The notes beneath the pieces were generated by a model, which saw only the letters and a program-made list of their open reading frames with translations, did no database searches and was not told the DNA's origin. From Candidatus Dechloromonas phosphorivorans (GTDB lineage Bacteria > Pseudomonadota > Gammaproteobacteria > Burkholderiales > Rhodocyclaceae), in assembly GCA_016721185.1 (NCBI GenBank), contig JADKIP010000015.1:1-64000 (forward strand): a DNA stretch of 64,000 nt. Reading direction: 5' to 3'. Position numbers and translations under genes: made by a program. Shown one piece after another: positions 54,775 to 63,800 of the stretch. Every line of letters begins with the position of its first letter. The stretch's first letter is position 1.

Positions 54775-55506
54775 ATGAAAAAGCTAGGGATGGTGGTTGT
54801 GGGCTGGTTGCTGGCCATGGGCCTGGCTTTTGCCCAGATCAATATCAATACGGCCAGCCAGGAAGAGCTGGATGGCTTGAAAGGGATCGGCCCGATCACA
54901 GCCAAGGCGATTGTGGATTACCGCAAGAAAAATGGCCCGTTCAAGTCAGTTGACGATCTGGACAAAGTGCCGAATATCGGCCCCGTCACCCTTAACAATT
55001 TGCGTTCCAAGGTAACGGTTGTCGGTGCCTCGCGTTCCCCCGCTGCGGCGCCAGCCTCGCCGGTAGCACGTCCAGCCTCGCCGGCCAAAGTGAGCAATGA
55101 AGTCGTGAAGCCAGCGGCTCTGCCAGCGCCGCGCTCCGCCGAAATGGCCAAGCCGGCCACGCTGGCGAAGCCGGCAGCACCCGCCATGCCGGGCAAATCG
55201 ATGGCGGAGAGCAAGCCCGTAGCGGGCTCGGCACCGTTGGTCGAAAAGCCTGCTGCCCCAGCCGCACCGGCCAAGCCGGCGATGCCCGCCATGCCTGGCA
55301 AAGCGCTTGCCGAGACGAAGCCTGCTGCGCCCGCCACGCCCATGCTCAAACCCGCGCCGCCGGCACCTGCCAGCCCGATGGCCAAGCCGGCAGCCCCTGC
55401 TTCGGCTGTGACCAAGCCCGCTGCACCAGCGGTACCCGCGGCACCCCCAAAACCAGCCGCTCCCGCCGCCCCGGCCAGGCCAGCCCAGCCGGCTGCGGTC
55501 AACTGA
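54775..55506 (+). CDS. ComEA-like helix-hairpin-helix protein with Ala/Pro-rich tail
   Basis: A 243-residue exported protein. Signal peptide LGMVVVGWLLAMGLAFA; residues ~20-85 form paired helix-hairpin-helix units (ININTASQEELDGLKGIGPITAKAIVDYRKKNGPFKSVDDLDKVPNIGPVTLNNL), the DNA-binding fold of ComEA, which holds incoming DNA in the periplasm during transformation. The remaining ~150 residues are low complexity, made of repeated K-P-A-A-P-A-like units, likely an extended spacer. Such tails are unusual; most ComEA-like proteins in this group stop after the HhH part. ATG 54775 (MKK) is preferred over a start 18 codons upstream. Confidence 0.85.
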   Translation: MKKLGMVVVGWLLAMGLAFAQININTASQEELDGLKGIGPITAKAIVDYRKKNGPFKSVDDLDKVPNIGPVTLNNLRSKVTVVGASRSPAAAPASPVARPASPAKVSNEVVKPAALPAPRSAEMAKPATLAKPAAPAMPGKSMAESKPVAGSAPLVEKPAAPAAPAKPAMPAMPGKALAETKPAAPATPMLKPAPPAPASPMAKPAAPASAVTKPAAPAVPAAPPKPAAPAAPARPAQPAAVN

Positions 55507-55531
55507 GAAAAAGCAGCATTTTGAGGGCAGC

Positions 55532-58306
55532 TTGAGCGACCGGCTCTTCCTTTGCGCGACCACTCGCCTTGCCCAAACCCTGCGGGGCGAAGTGCAGGGC
55601 GGGCAAACCGTCTGGCGCACCTGCCATGCCCTGACCCTTGCTCAGTGGCTGGGCAGCCTCACTGACGAGGCCTTGCTGTCGGGCGTCGCTGAACTGCCGG
55701 CGATGCTTGACCCCTTTGCCGAACGTCTGCTTTGGGAAAAAGTGATTGCCGCCTCGCTGACCGAGGCTGCACCGCTTTTCGATATTCAGGGGATGGCCGC
55801 ATCGGCGGCTGAAGCGCACGCGCTATCGTGTATCTGGAATATCCGGCCGGCCAGCGCTGAGCTATCCGATGAAGCGCAGCTTTTTATCGGCTGGCAGCGA
55901 GCGTTTGAAAAGCATTGTCAGGCCGCCGGCTGGCTCGACGCGGCCAGCCTGCATTTGCGCCTGATCAGCTTGATCGAAGTGGGGCATTTCACCTTGCCCG
56001 AGGTCGTTGTTTTCGCTGGTTTTGACCGCTACACGCCGCTTGAGCAACGCCTGATGGCGGCGCTCAGCGGGCGAGGCGTTGCGCTTGAAAAAGACCTGAA
56101 AAATACGGTTGACCGCAGCATTTACGGCGCGGCCAGCACGTTGGTTCCGACTTCCAACCAAGCCCCGACCTCCAGCCTGGCCTCGACCGCAATCGTGACG
56201 CCGCTCGTAGCCTCTGATCGCCAGCGAGTCCTCGCCTGCGCTGACAGTGCGGCTGAATGCGCCGCCGTTGCGGCGTGGGCCAAGGTCCATCTGGCGGCTA
56301 ACCCGGCCGCTCGTTTGGGCGTCGTGGCGCCGGATCTGGCCGGTGTGCGCGACCGGCTGGAGTTCAGGCTCGACGATGTATTGCACCCGGCCCTGATTCG
56401 CCCCGATGCCGCCGAGGTGCCGCGCTGTTTCAATTTCTCGCTGGGCCGCGGCCTGGCTGATTTGCCGCTGATTCGGAGTGCGCTCGATCTGCTCGCCTTG
56501 GGCGGTGGCCGCGGCAAAGTCGAGCAAAGCCGGCTTTCGGCGTTATTGCTGGCCGGAGCCTGGGGCGCCGGTGAGGCCGAGGCGGATGGCCGGGCCCGGC
56601 TCGATACCGCCTTGCGTCGTGATTTGCCCTATTTCACCACCTTGCCGGCCTTGATTCGGCTCGCCGACTGGCTGGCCGACGCCGCGCCGCCGCTTTGCCC
56701 GCAAAGCATGGCGGCGCTTGCCGCCTTTGTTGAGGTGATGAGTCGCGCCACCAAGGCAGCGCTGCCGAGCGCCTGGGCGCCCCTCTTCCAGCAAGCCTTG
56801 CAAGCCGTCGGCTGGCCCGGTGACCGCGCGCTTTCCAGCCACGAATTTCAGGCCCACCGGGCCTTTGGCGAAGTGCTCGACAGTTTCGGCCGCTTCGATA
56901 GCCTGCTCGGCCCGCTCTCCCTGCATGAGGCCGTGCGCCGCCTTTCCCAACTCTGTCGCCAGCGTATTTTCCAGCCGGAAACTGTTGGCCGTCCGGCCAT
57001 TCAAGTGTTGGGCGTGCTCGAAAGCGCCGGCCTTGGGTTCGATGCGCTGTGGGTCATGGGCATGAACGACGACCTCTGGCCGCCGGCGCCGCGCCCGAAT
57101 CCGCTCTTGCCAGCCGAATTGCTGCGGGCGGCCGGTGCAGCCCATGCCAGCGCCGAGGTTGAGCTGGATTTCGCCCTGCGCGTGCACAGTCGTTTGCTGT
57201 TGGCGGCGCCCGATGTGCATTTTTCCTATGCGCAGGCCGACGGCAACCGGGTGTTGCGCCCCAGCCCGCTGATCGCCGGTTTGCCCGCGGCCCCTGCGAC
57301 GACGCTCAGTCTCGACAGTCTGGCCGGGCAAGAAACACAACAAGCTGAGCTAGCCTGCGAACAGCTTGCCGATGCGCTGGCGCCCGCGGTCGGTGAGGGC
57401 GAAAAGGTTTCCGGCGGCAGCTGGTTGCTCCGCGCCCAGGCAATCTGCCCGGCCTGGGCTTACTACCAGTTCCGGCTCGGTGGCGAGGCGATGGATGAGC
57501 CGGTCGAAGGCCTCGATCCCGCCGCCCGTGGCACGCTGGTGCATGAGGCGCTGGAGGCGTTCTGGACTGCGGTGCGCAGTTCGCAGGCGCTGGCGGCGCT
57601 GACTGAGCCGGCCCGCCAGCAGGTGATCGCCGAGGCAGTGAGCAAGGCGCTGCAAACTTACGAACTGGATCATCGGCTGACGCTGCCGGCGCGTTTCCGC
57701 GAACTGGAGGCGGCGCGCCTGAGCAAGTTGTTGACGGTCTGGCTGACCGTCGAAAGCCGGCGTGGACTGGATTTCGAGGTGGTCGCCTGCGAAAAGGTGG
57801 CGGAAGTCGAGATCGAGGAAATTCGCGTCAAAATGATCGTCGACCGCATCGATCAACTGGCCGACGGCCGGCAAGTCATCATCGATTACAAGACGGGGGC
57901 CGCGGTCGACATTAAAAACTGGGCCGATGCCCGGATTACCGAGCCGCAGTTGCCGATCTACGCCGCGCTGGTGAGCGACGATGTGGCGGCCGTGGTTTTC
58001 GCCAAAGTGCTGCTCGACAAGCCCGGCTTTGCCGGTGTTGCCGACGAAAAGGACATCCTGCCCGGCGTGCAGGGCGTCGGCGATGAAAAGCAGAAGATTT
58101 TTGACCCCGCTGAATTCCCTGACTGGATCGCCGTCGTCATGCATTGGCGCGAACGGCTGCACGTTGTCGCCCGCGAGGTCAAGGCCGGTCAGGCCGGGGT
58201 GATGTTCGCCGACGAAAAGGCGCTGCAATATTGCGAGGTCAAAGCGCTGCTTCGCCTCCCGGAGCGGCGGCGCTTGCTGGCGGCAATGGCGTCGATGGAG
58301 GCCTAG
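55532..58306 (+). CDS. AddB-like DNA-repair nuclease of betaproteobacterial type
   Basis: A 924-residue protein of the AddB-like probable DNA-repair family. The N-terminal half resembles an inactive helicase (LFLCATTRLAQTLRGEV.., LPEVVVFAGFDRYTPLEQRL, RVLACADSAAECAAVAAWA, VLESAGLGFDALWVMGMND). The C-terminus is a PD-(D/E)XK nuclease: GTLVHEALEAFW, VDRIDQL, IIDYKTG (Asp785) and QLPIYAAL. It would act with the AddA/RecB-like helicase at 60884 in double-strand-break resection. TTG 55532 is chosen as start, with GAGGG upstream. The usual adjacent partner is displaced by ~2.6 kb of unrelated genes. Confidence 0.85.
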   Translation: MSDRLFLCATTRLAQTLRGEVQGGQTVWRTCHALTLAQWLGSLTDEALLSGVAELPAMLDPFAERLLWEKVIAASLTEAAPLFDIQGMAASAAEAHALSCIWNIRPASAELSDEAQLFIGWQRAFEKHCQAAGWLDAASLHLRLISLIEVGHFTLPEVVVFAGFDRYTPLEQRLMAALSGRGVALEKDLKNTVDRSIYGAASTLVPTSNQAPTSSLASTAIVTPLVASDRQRVLACADSAAECAAVAAWAKVHLAANPAARLGVVAPDLAGVRDRLEFRLDDVLHPALIRPDAAEVPRCFNFSLGRGLADLPLIRSALDLLALGGGRGKVEQSRLSALLLAGAWGAGEAEADGRARLDTALRRDLPYFTTLPALIRLADWLADAAPPLCPQSMAALAAFVEVMSRATKAALPSAWAPLFQQALQAVGWPGDRALSSHEFQAHRAFGEVLDSFGRFDSLLGPLSLHEAVRRLSQLCRQRIFQPETVGRPAIQVLGVLESAGLGFDALWVMGMNDDLWPPAPRPNPLLPAELLRAAGAAHASAEVELDFALRVHSRLLLAAPDVHFSYAQADGNRVLRPSPLIAGLPAAPATTLSLDSLAGQETQQAELACEQLADALAPAVGEGEKVSGGSWLLRAQAICPAWAYYQFRLGGEAMDEPVEGLDPAARGTLVHEALEAFWTAVRSSQALAALTEPARQQVIAEAVSKALQTYELDHRLTLPARFRELEAARLSKLLTVWLTVESRRGLDFEVVACEKVAEVEIEEIRVKMIVDRIDQLADGRQVIIDYKTGAAVDIKNWADARITEPQLPIYAALVSDDVAAVVFAKVLLDKPGFAGVADEKDILPGVQGVGDEKQKIFDPAEFPDWIAVVMHWRERLHVVAREVKAGQAGVMFADEKALQYCEVKALLRLPERRRLLAAMASMEA

Positions 58307-58457
58307 TCGCCTCCGTTTTCTGGCCAGGGTGAAGATCCAGCCGTGCGTCCAATTGATTGACGCTTTAATCCGCCGGCTTGATATCGGCAATTCCGGTGAG
58401 TGAATTTTGGTTTTTTGATCCGCCAATCAAGAGAAATAAGATGGAATGGGCAACGCG

Positions 58458-59345
58458 ATGAAGATAGCAGTGATGGGTGCCGGCGCGGTGGGTTGCTACT
58501 ACGGCGGCATGCTGGCGCGGGCCGGACATGCCGTGGTCTTGATCGGCCGGCAGGCGCATGTCGACGCCATTTGCCGCGCTGGCCTGCACATGGAAACCCT
58601 GTCATTCGATTCGTATGTGCCGATTCAGGCCAGTACCGAACCTAGCGCGATTGAGGGCGCCCGGCTTGTCCTCTGCTGCTGCAAATCAACCGATACCGAG
58701 TCTGCGGCAAGGCAGATGGCGCCTTACCTGGCGCCCGATGCGCTGGTGCTGAGTTTGCAGAACGGGGTCGACAACGCCGAACGTTTGCAGGCGCTGCTCC
58801 GGCAAGAAGTCGTTCCCGCCGTGGTTTATGTCGCCACCGAAATGGCCGGTCCGGGCCATGTCAAACACCACGGGCGGGGAGAATTGCTGATCGGGCCGTC
58901 ATCCCTGGCGCCTGAACTGGTGGCGTTGTTCGCCAGTGCTGCGGTGCCGGTTCAGGTATCCGACAACGTGGCCGGCGCACTCTGGGCCAAATTGATCCTC
59001 AACTGCACCTACAACGCGCTGTCGGCAATTTCCCAAATCCCCTACGGCCGCCTGGTGCAGGGTGCGGGTGTCGAAGACGTGATGCGCGACATTATCGAAG
59101 AATGCCTGGCGGTTGCGGCAGCAGCGGGCATCGTTGTGCCCGGTGACCCTTGGGTGGGCGTTCAGCACATTGCCCACAGCATGCCCGCCCAGCTTTCCTC
59201 AACGGCCCAGGATCTGGCGCGTCACAAACTCAGTGAGATCGATCATCTGAACGGATACGTGGTCGGGCGCGGGAAAGCGTTGGGTATTCCGACCCCGGTT
59301 AATCGCGTCTTGCACACCCTGGTCAAGTTGCTCGAATCGAAATAG
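58458..59345 (+). CDS. panE: 2-dehydropantoate 2-reductase
   Basis: A 295-residue ketopantoate reductase: MKIAVMGAGAVGCYYGGMLARAGHAVVLIGR (NADPH-binding), LVLCCCKSTDT, LSLQNGVDNAERL with the conserved QNG, GALWAKLILNCTYNALSAI with the catalytic Lys and Asn, and EIDHLNGYVVGRGKALGIPTPVNRVLHTLVKLLE with the conserved Glu/Asp pair. It reduces ketopantoate to pantoate for coenzyme A synthesis. The start at 58458 (MKIAV) is preferred; an ATG four codons upstream lacks a ribosome site. Unrelated genes that act on DNA repair lie on both sides. Confidence 0.88.
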   Translation: MKIAVMGAGAVGCYYGGMLARAGHAVVLIGRQAHVDAICRAGLHMETLSFDSYVPIQASTEPSAIEGARLVLCCCKSTDTESAARQMAPYLAPDALVLSLQNGVDNAERLQALLRQEVVPAVVYVATEMAGPGHVKHHGRGELLIGPSSLAPELVALFASAAVPVQVSDNVAGALWAKLILNCTYNALSAISQIPYGRLVQGAGVEDVMRDIIEECLAVAAAAGIVVPGDPWVGVQHIAHSMPAQLSSTAQDLARHKLSEIDHLNGYVVGRGKALGIPTPVNRVLHTLVKLLESK

Positions 59346-59368
59346 CGGGAGCAGGGCAACGCGCCGGC

Positions 59369-59890
59369 TCAGCGCTCAACAAACGCCGAGCTAGCAAACC
59401 ATTCCGTCAGTGGGCGGCTTTCGCCCAGCCCGATCAGCCGCTGATCAATCGCGTCGTGGTTGCCCCACACCACATCGGCCAGCTTTCCTTCTGCGACCAG
59501 TGATTCGATGTCGTGGCAGTAAAGCCCGAGGTCGCGCTGCACATAAAAACCGTAGCTGCGGCAGGCCACCGGGCGCTGGAGATAGACCGGGCAGGCGCCA
59601 TTGGTCTGGTCGAGCAGCGGGCAGACGATGGGGCGGGATGGTTGGTCGGCGAGGGCGCTTATTTTCTGGCTGATTTCCTGCAAATGATCCGCCGTCAGCG
59701 CGGCCAGTCCTTCTTGCAGCAAGGCCCATTCGGCGGCCGTCAGTTGCGGCACCTCGGCCAGGCGCCGGCAGCAGTGGTCGCAACCTTTGCCGCACTGCCA
59801 GTCGGGACGATTTTCCCGGATGCTCCCGACGCGGTGGTCGATATCAAGATGAAGTTGCTGAAGCGGCGTCGGTGAGGTGGCGTTTTGCAT
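59369..59890 (-). CDS. YkgJ-family cysteine-cluster protein
   Basis: A 173-residue protein with the CxxxCxxCC-type cluster (WQCGKGCDHCCRR) and a second pair further on (VCPLLDQTNGACPVYLQRPVACRSYGFY), typical of the YkgJ/zinc- or iron-binding Cys-cluster family of unknown function. The ATG at 59890 is the first start that gives the family N-terminus. It is 14 bp downstream of queF on the same strand, so co-transcription is likely. Confidence 0.85.
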   Translation of the reverse strand: MQNATSPTPLQQLHLDIDHRVGSIRENRPDWQCGKGCDHCCRRLAEVPQLTAAEWALLQEGLAALTADHLQEISQKISALADQPSRPIVCPLLDQTNGACPVYLQRPVACRSYGFYVQRDLGLYCHDIESLVAEGKLADVVWGNHDAIDQRLIGLGESRPLTEWFASSAFVER

Positions 59891-59904
59891 GATTTGCCCC
59901 GCAG

Positions 59905-60744
59905 CTACTGGCGAACTTCGCGCGTGTTGTCCGGGGGCGGAAACTCCCCCGAGCTGCGGAACGGGTTGATGTCGAGGCCGCCGCGCCGGGTGTAGCGGGC
60001 GTAGACGGCCAGCGCTTCGGGGGCGCATTGGCGCTGGATGTCGCAGTAGATGCGCTCGACGCATTGTTCGTGGAATTCGTTGTGGTCGCGGAAGGAAACG
60101 ATGTAGCGCAGCAGGCCGGCGTGGTCGATTGGGCGGCCACGGTAGCGGATGACGACCATCGCCCAATCCGGTTGGCCGGTGACCAGGCAGTTGGATTTGA
60201 GCAGGTGGGAATAGAGCGTTTCTTCAGTTTTTTGGCCGTCGACCGCAGCAAGCAGCGCCGGGGCGGGCTGGTAGGTGTTGCAGCTAATATCGAGTTCGTC
60301 CAGCAAGATGCCTTGCGGGTAGCCGACTAGAACCTGCGGTCGACCGCTTAAAACCTTGATTTTTGCGCTGACCGGCGCACCGGCGGCGCTCGAAAGATCG
60401 TGGACCAGCGTTGTTTCGACGCTTGCGACATCGGCAAAAGCGGTCTGGTTGAAGGAATTCAGATAGAGCTTGAATGACTTGGATTCGATCAGGTTCGGGC
60501 TGTTGGCCGGGACGCGGAAAGTTGCCAGCGCCACGACGGGTTTGCCCTTGGGGTTGAGCCAGGAGACTTCGTAGGCGTTCCAGAGGTCCTCGCCGACGAA
60601 GGGCAGCGCCGTGCCGGAAATCCCCAATTCAACGCGTTTTAGCTGACGCGGAATGGGGAAAAGCAACTCGGGCGCGTAATCGGCCCGGTACTCGGTGGGT
60701 TGGCCGAGGGGCGAGAGGATGCTGGGGTCGGTGGGCTGGCTCAT
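59905..60744 (-). CDS. queF: NADPH-dependent 7-cyano-7-deazaguanine reductase
   Basis: A 279-residue long-form QueF, which reduces preQ0 to preQ1 in queuosine synthesis. Seen: SPLGQPTEYRADYAPELLFPIPR, WNAYEVSWLNPKGKP, the ESKSFKLYLNSFNQT motif, the catalytic Cys in SNCLVTGQPDWA (near 186), and FHEQCVERIYCDI with the substrate-binding Glu. ATG 60744 gives the expected MSQPTDPS-like start; the frame opens 17 codons earlier. It forms a minus-strand pair with the YkgJ-family gene and diverges from the helicase gene. Confidence 0.93.
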   Translation of the reverse strand: MSQPTDPSILSPLGQPTEYRADYAPELLFPIPRQLKRVELGISGTALPFVGEDLWNAYEVSWLNPKGKPVVALATFRVPANSPNLIESKSFKLYLNSFNQTAFADVASVETTLVHDLSSAAGAPVSAKIKVLSGRPQVLVGYPQGILLDELDISCNTYQPAPALLAAVDGQKTEETLYSHLLKSNCLVTGQPDWAMVVIRYRGRPIDHAGLLRYIVSFRDHNEFHEQCVERIYCDIQRQCAPEALAVYARYTRRGGLDINPFRSSGEFPPPDNTREVRQ

Positions 60745-60883
60745 GGGGCGGATTTTACCGGAAGCGGTTCGACTGATTTTCAAGCGCAATGACAAACAGC
60801 GGGTCGCTGTCTATAAAATTGCGGCTGCTGCGCTGTGGCGAATGAAACTTGATGTTTGAAAGCGAAAGTTTGAAAACCAGAAG

Positions 60884-63800
60884 ATGACTGCTTTATCCCA
60901 AGACGATTTCCTGCCGGCTGCGGTCGACCGCCTGAAAGAGGACGAAATTGCCCGCGACCGGGCGCTCAATGTCGCCTCGTTTATCGTCGAAGCCCCGGCC
61001 GGCGCCGGCAAGACCGAATTACTGACCCAGCGTTATCTGCGTTTGCTGGCCGTGGTTGAAAACCCCGAAGAGGTCTTGGCGCTGACCTTTACCAACAAGG
61101 CCGCAACCGAAATGCGTGACCGTATTCTCGGCAGCCTGGAACGCGCCGCCAGCGGTGAAATGCCGGAGCAGCCGCACAAGCGCCTGACCTTTGAATTGGC
61201 GAAAAATGTACTGGCTCATGACCGCGCCCGGGTCTGGGGTTTGCTCGGCCATCCCGGGCGGCTGCGCATCACGACGCTCGATGCCTTGTGCGCCACCCTC
61301 GCCCGGCAAATGCCTTATCTCAGCCGTTTCGGCGCTCAGCCCGGGGTCAGCGAGGATGCCGAGGCGCATTACGCCACCGCCGCCCGGCGCACGCTGGAGA
61401 TGGTCGAAAGCGGCGGGGCCGATGCCGACGTGGTGGCGGCCGCGCTGGCGTTCATGGACAACAACGCCGGCCGTCTGGAACGCCTGCTGGTCAATATGCT
61501 GGGCCGCCGCGACCAGTGGCTGCACCACGCAACGCGGATCGAAAATGGCGAGATGAAGGCCGAGGTCGAGGCCGGTTTCGCGGCGCTGATCGAGCGCGAT
61601 CTGGCGCAGATTGACGCGCTGCTCGATGCCCGCTGGCAATCGTTGTTGATGCCGCTGGCGCGCTTTGCAGCGGGGAATGTGCCGGAAACACTTGAACCGC
61701 TTTTGGACTGGTTTACGCCGTTGACCGCAGCTATCGAAGATATGCCGCGCTGGCAGGCCTTGGCGAACCTGCTGCTGACCGGCAGCGGTACGCTGCGCAA
61801 GGCGTTGAACAAGAATATTGGCTTTCCGGCCGATAAAGAGTTGAAGCCGCAAAAAGAGGCGATGAGCGCTTTGCTCGCCGATCTTTCTGGCGTGCCCGGC
61901 ATCGAGGCGGCACTCGGCCAGATCGGCGGCCTGCCGTACCCGGAATTAAGCGATGCTGAATGGTTGACCGTGGAAGTCTTCTCGCGCCTGTTGCGGCTGG
62001 CGGCCGGGCAGTTATGGCTGGCCTTCCAGGAAGCCGGCGAGGTCGATTTCATCGAAATCGCCGCCCGCGCCGGACTGGCGCTGGGCGATGACGAGGCGCC
62101 GACCGATCTGGCGCAGGCGCTCGATTACCGTATCCAGCATTTGCTGGTCGATGAATTCCAGGACACTAGCCCGACCCAGGTGGCGCTGATTGAAAAACTG
62201 ACTCGCGGCTGGATGCCGGACGATGGCCGGACGCTGTTCGTGGTCGGTGACCCGATGCAGTCAATCTACCGTTTTCGCAAGGCCGATGTCGGGCTTTTTC
62301 TGCGCGTGCGGGAGCGCGGTATCGGCGACCTGCGGCTTGAACATCTGCGCCTGTTCCGCAACAACCGTTCTTTTCCCGGCATTGTCGATTGGGTCAATAC
62401 GGCCTTTCCGAGCATCTTTCCGCCGCAGGATGTGCCGGAAATGGGCGCGGTTTGCTATGCCGAATCGGCCGCCACCCGGCCGGCGCGGGCGGACAGCGGG
62501 GTCAGCGTACATCCGCTGATCGAACGCGGCGAATACAGTGCGGCCGAGGACGAAGCGCGCTGCATTCTCGATCTGATTCTGACGGCTCGCCGCGATTACC
62601 CGGCCGAACGCATCGCCATTCTCGTCCGCGCCCGCAGCCATCTCGATGCGCTGGTCGGCGAAATCCGCCGCAGCGCGCCCGAGCTGCGTTTTCAGGCGGT
62701 GGAAATCGAGGGGCTGGATGGGCGCCAGCATGTGCAGGATCTGCTGACGCTGTTCCACGCGCTGCACCATCGCGCCGACCGCGTGCATTGGCTGGCCCTC
62801 TTGCGGGCGCCGTGGTGCGGCCTGCTGCTGGCCGATCTGCACGCGCTGGCCGCGGACGACAAGCAGCAAACCATCTGGCAACTGATGCAGGACGAAGCGC
62901 GGCTTTGCCGTTTGTCCGCCAATGGCCGGCAACGCCTGCTGCATGTGCGCGAGGTGCTGGCGCTGGCCTTCGCCCATCGCGCGCGTCAGCACCCGCGGCG
63001 CTGGCTGGAAGGCGTCTGGCTGATGCTGGGCGGCCCGCGTTGCCTGGAGGCGCCGGAAGCGCTGGCCGATGTCGAGGCATTTTTCCGCCTGGTCGACAAA
63101 CTGGCGGCCGCGCGCAATCTGACCGCTGAAACGCTGAGCGCCCAGACCGCCGAACTCTTCGCCCCGCCCGATGCGCTGGCCGGCGATAGCGTCCAGATGA
63201 TGACGATTCACAAATCGAAAGGGCTGGAATTCGAGACGGTGATTCTGCCCGGCCTGCATCGCGTCACCGGCGGCAATGACAGCAGCCTGTTGTTGTGGGA
63301 CGAAGTGGCCGGGGCCGATGGCGAGGAACACCTGCTGGTGGCGCCGATGAAAGCCAAGGGGGCCGGCAATGATCAGCCGACAACCTACGATTACCTGAAA
63401 AAACTCGAAGGCGAACGCGGGGCGCACGAAGACGAGCGTTTGCTCTATGTGGCTGCGACGCGGGCCATCCGTCGCCTGCATCTGGTGGGTGTGGCGGTGG
63501 CTGATGACAATAAGGATGACGGCCTGAAGGTCCCCGCCGCCGGTACGCTGCTCAAACTGCTTTGGCCGGGCGTCGCGCAGCCGGTTTTTGTCGCGGCGGC
63601 GGCGGGCGAACAAGCCGCGGTAACGCCGCTCAGTACATTCGATCCGGCGACATTTGTTCCGCCGCTGGTGCGCCTGATCGAAGTCGGCCTGCCGGCCACG
63701 CTGCAGAATCCGCCGAGCGGTTTGCGTCCGGCTGACAACGCGATGGCGCTTGATCAAGCGGCGAGTGGCCGCTCGCTGGAAGCGGCCATCGGCACGCTGG

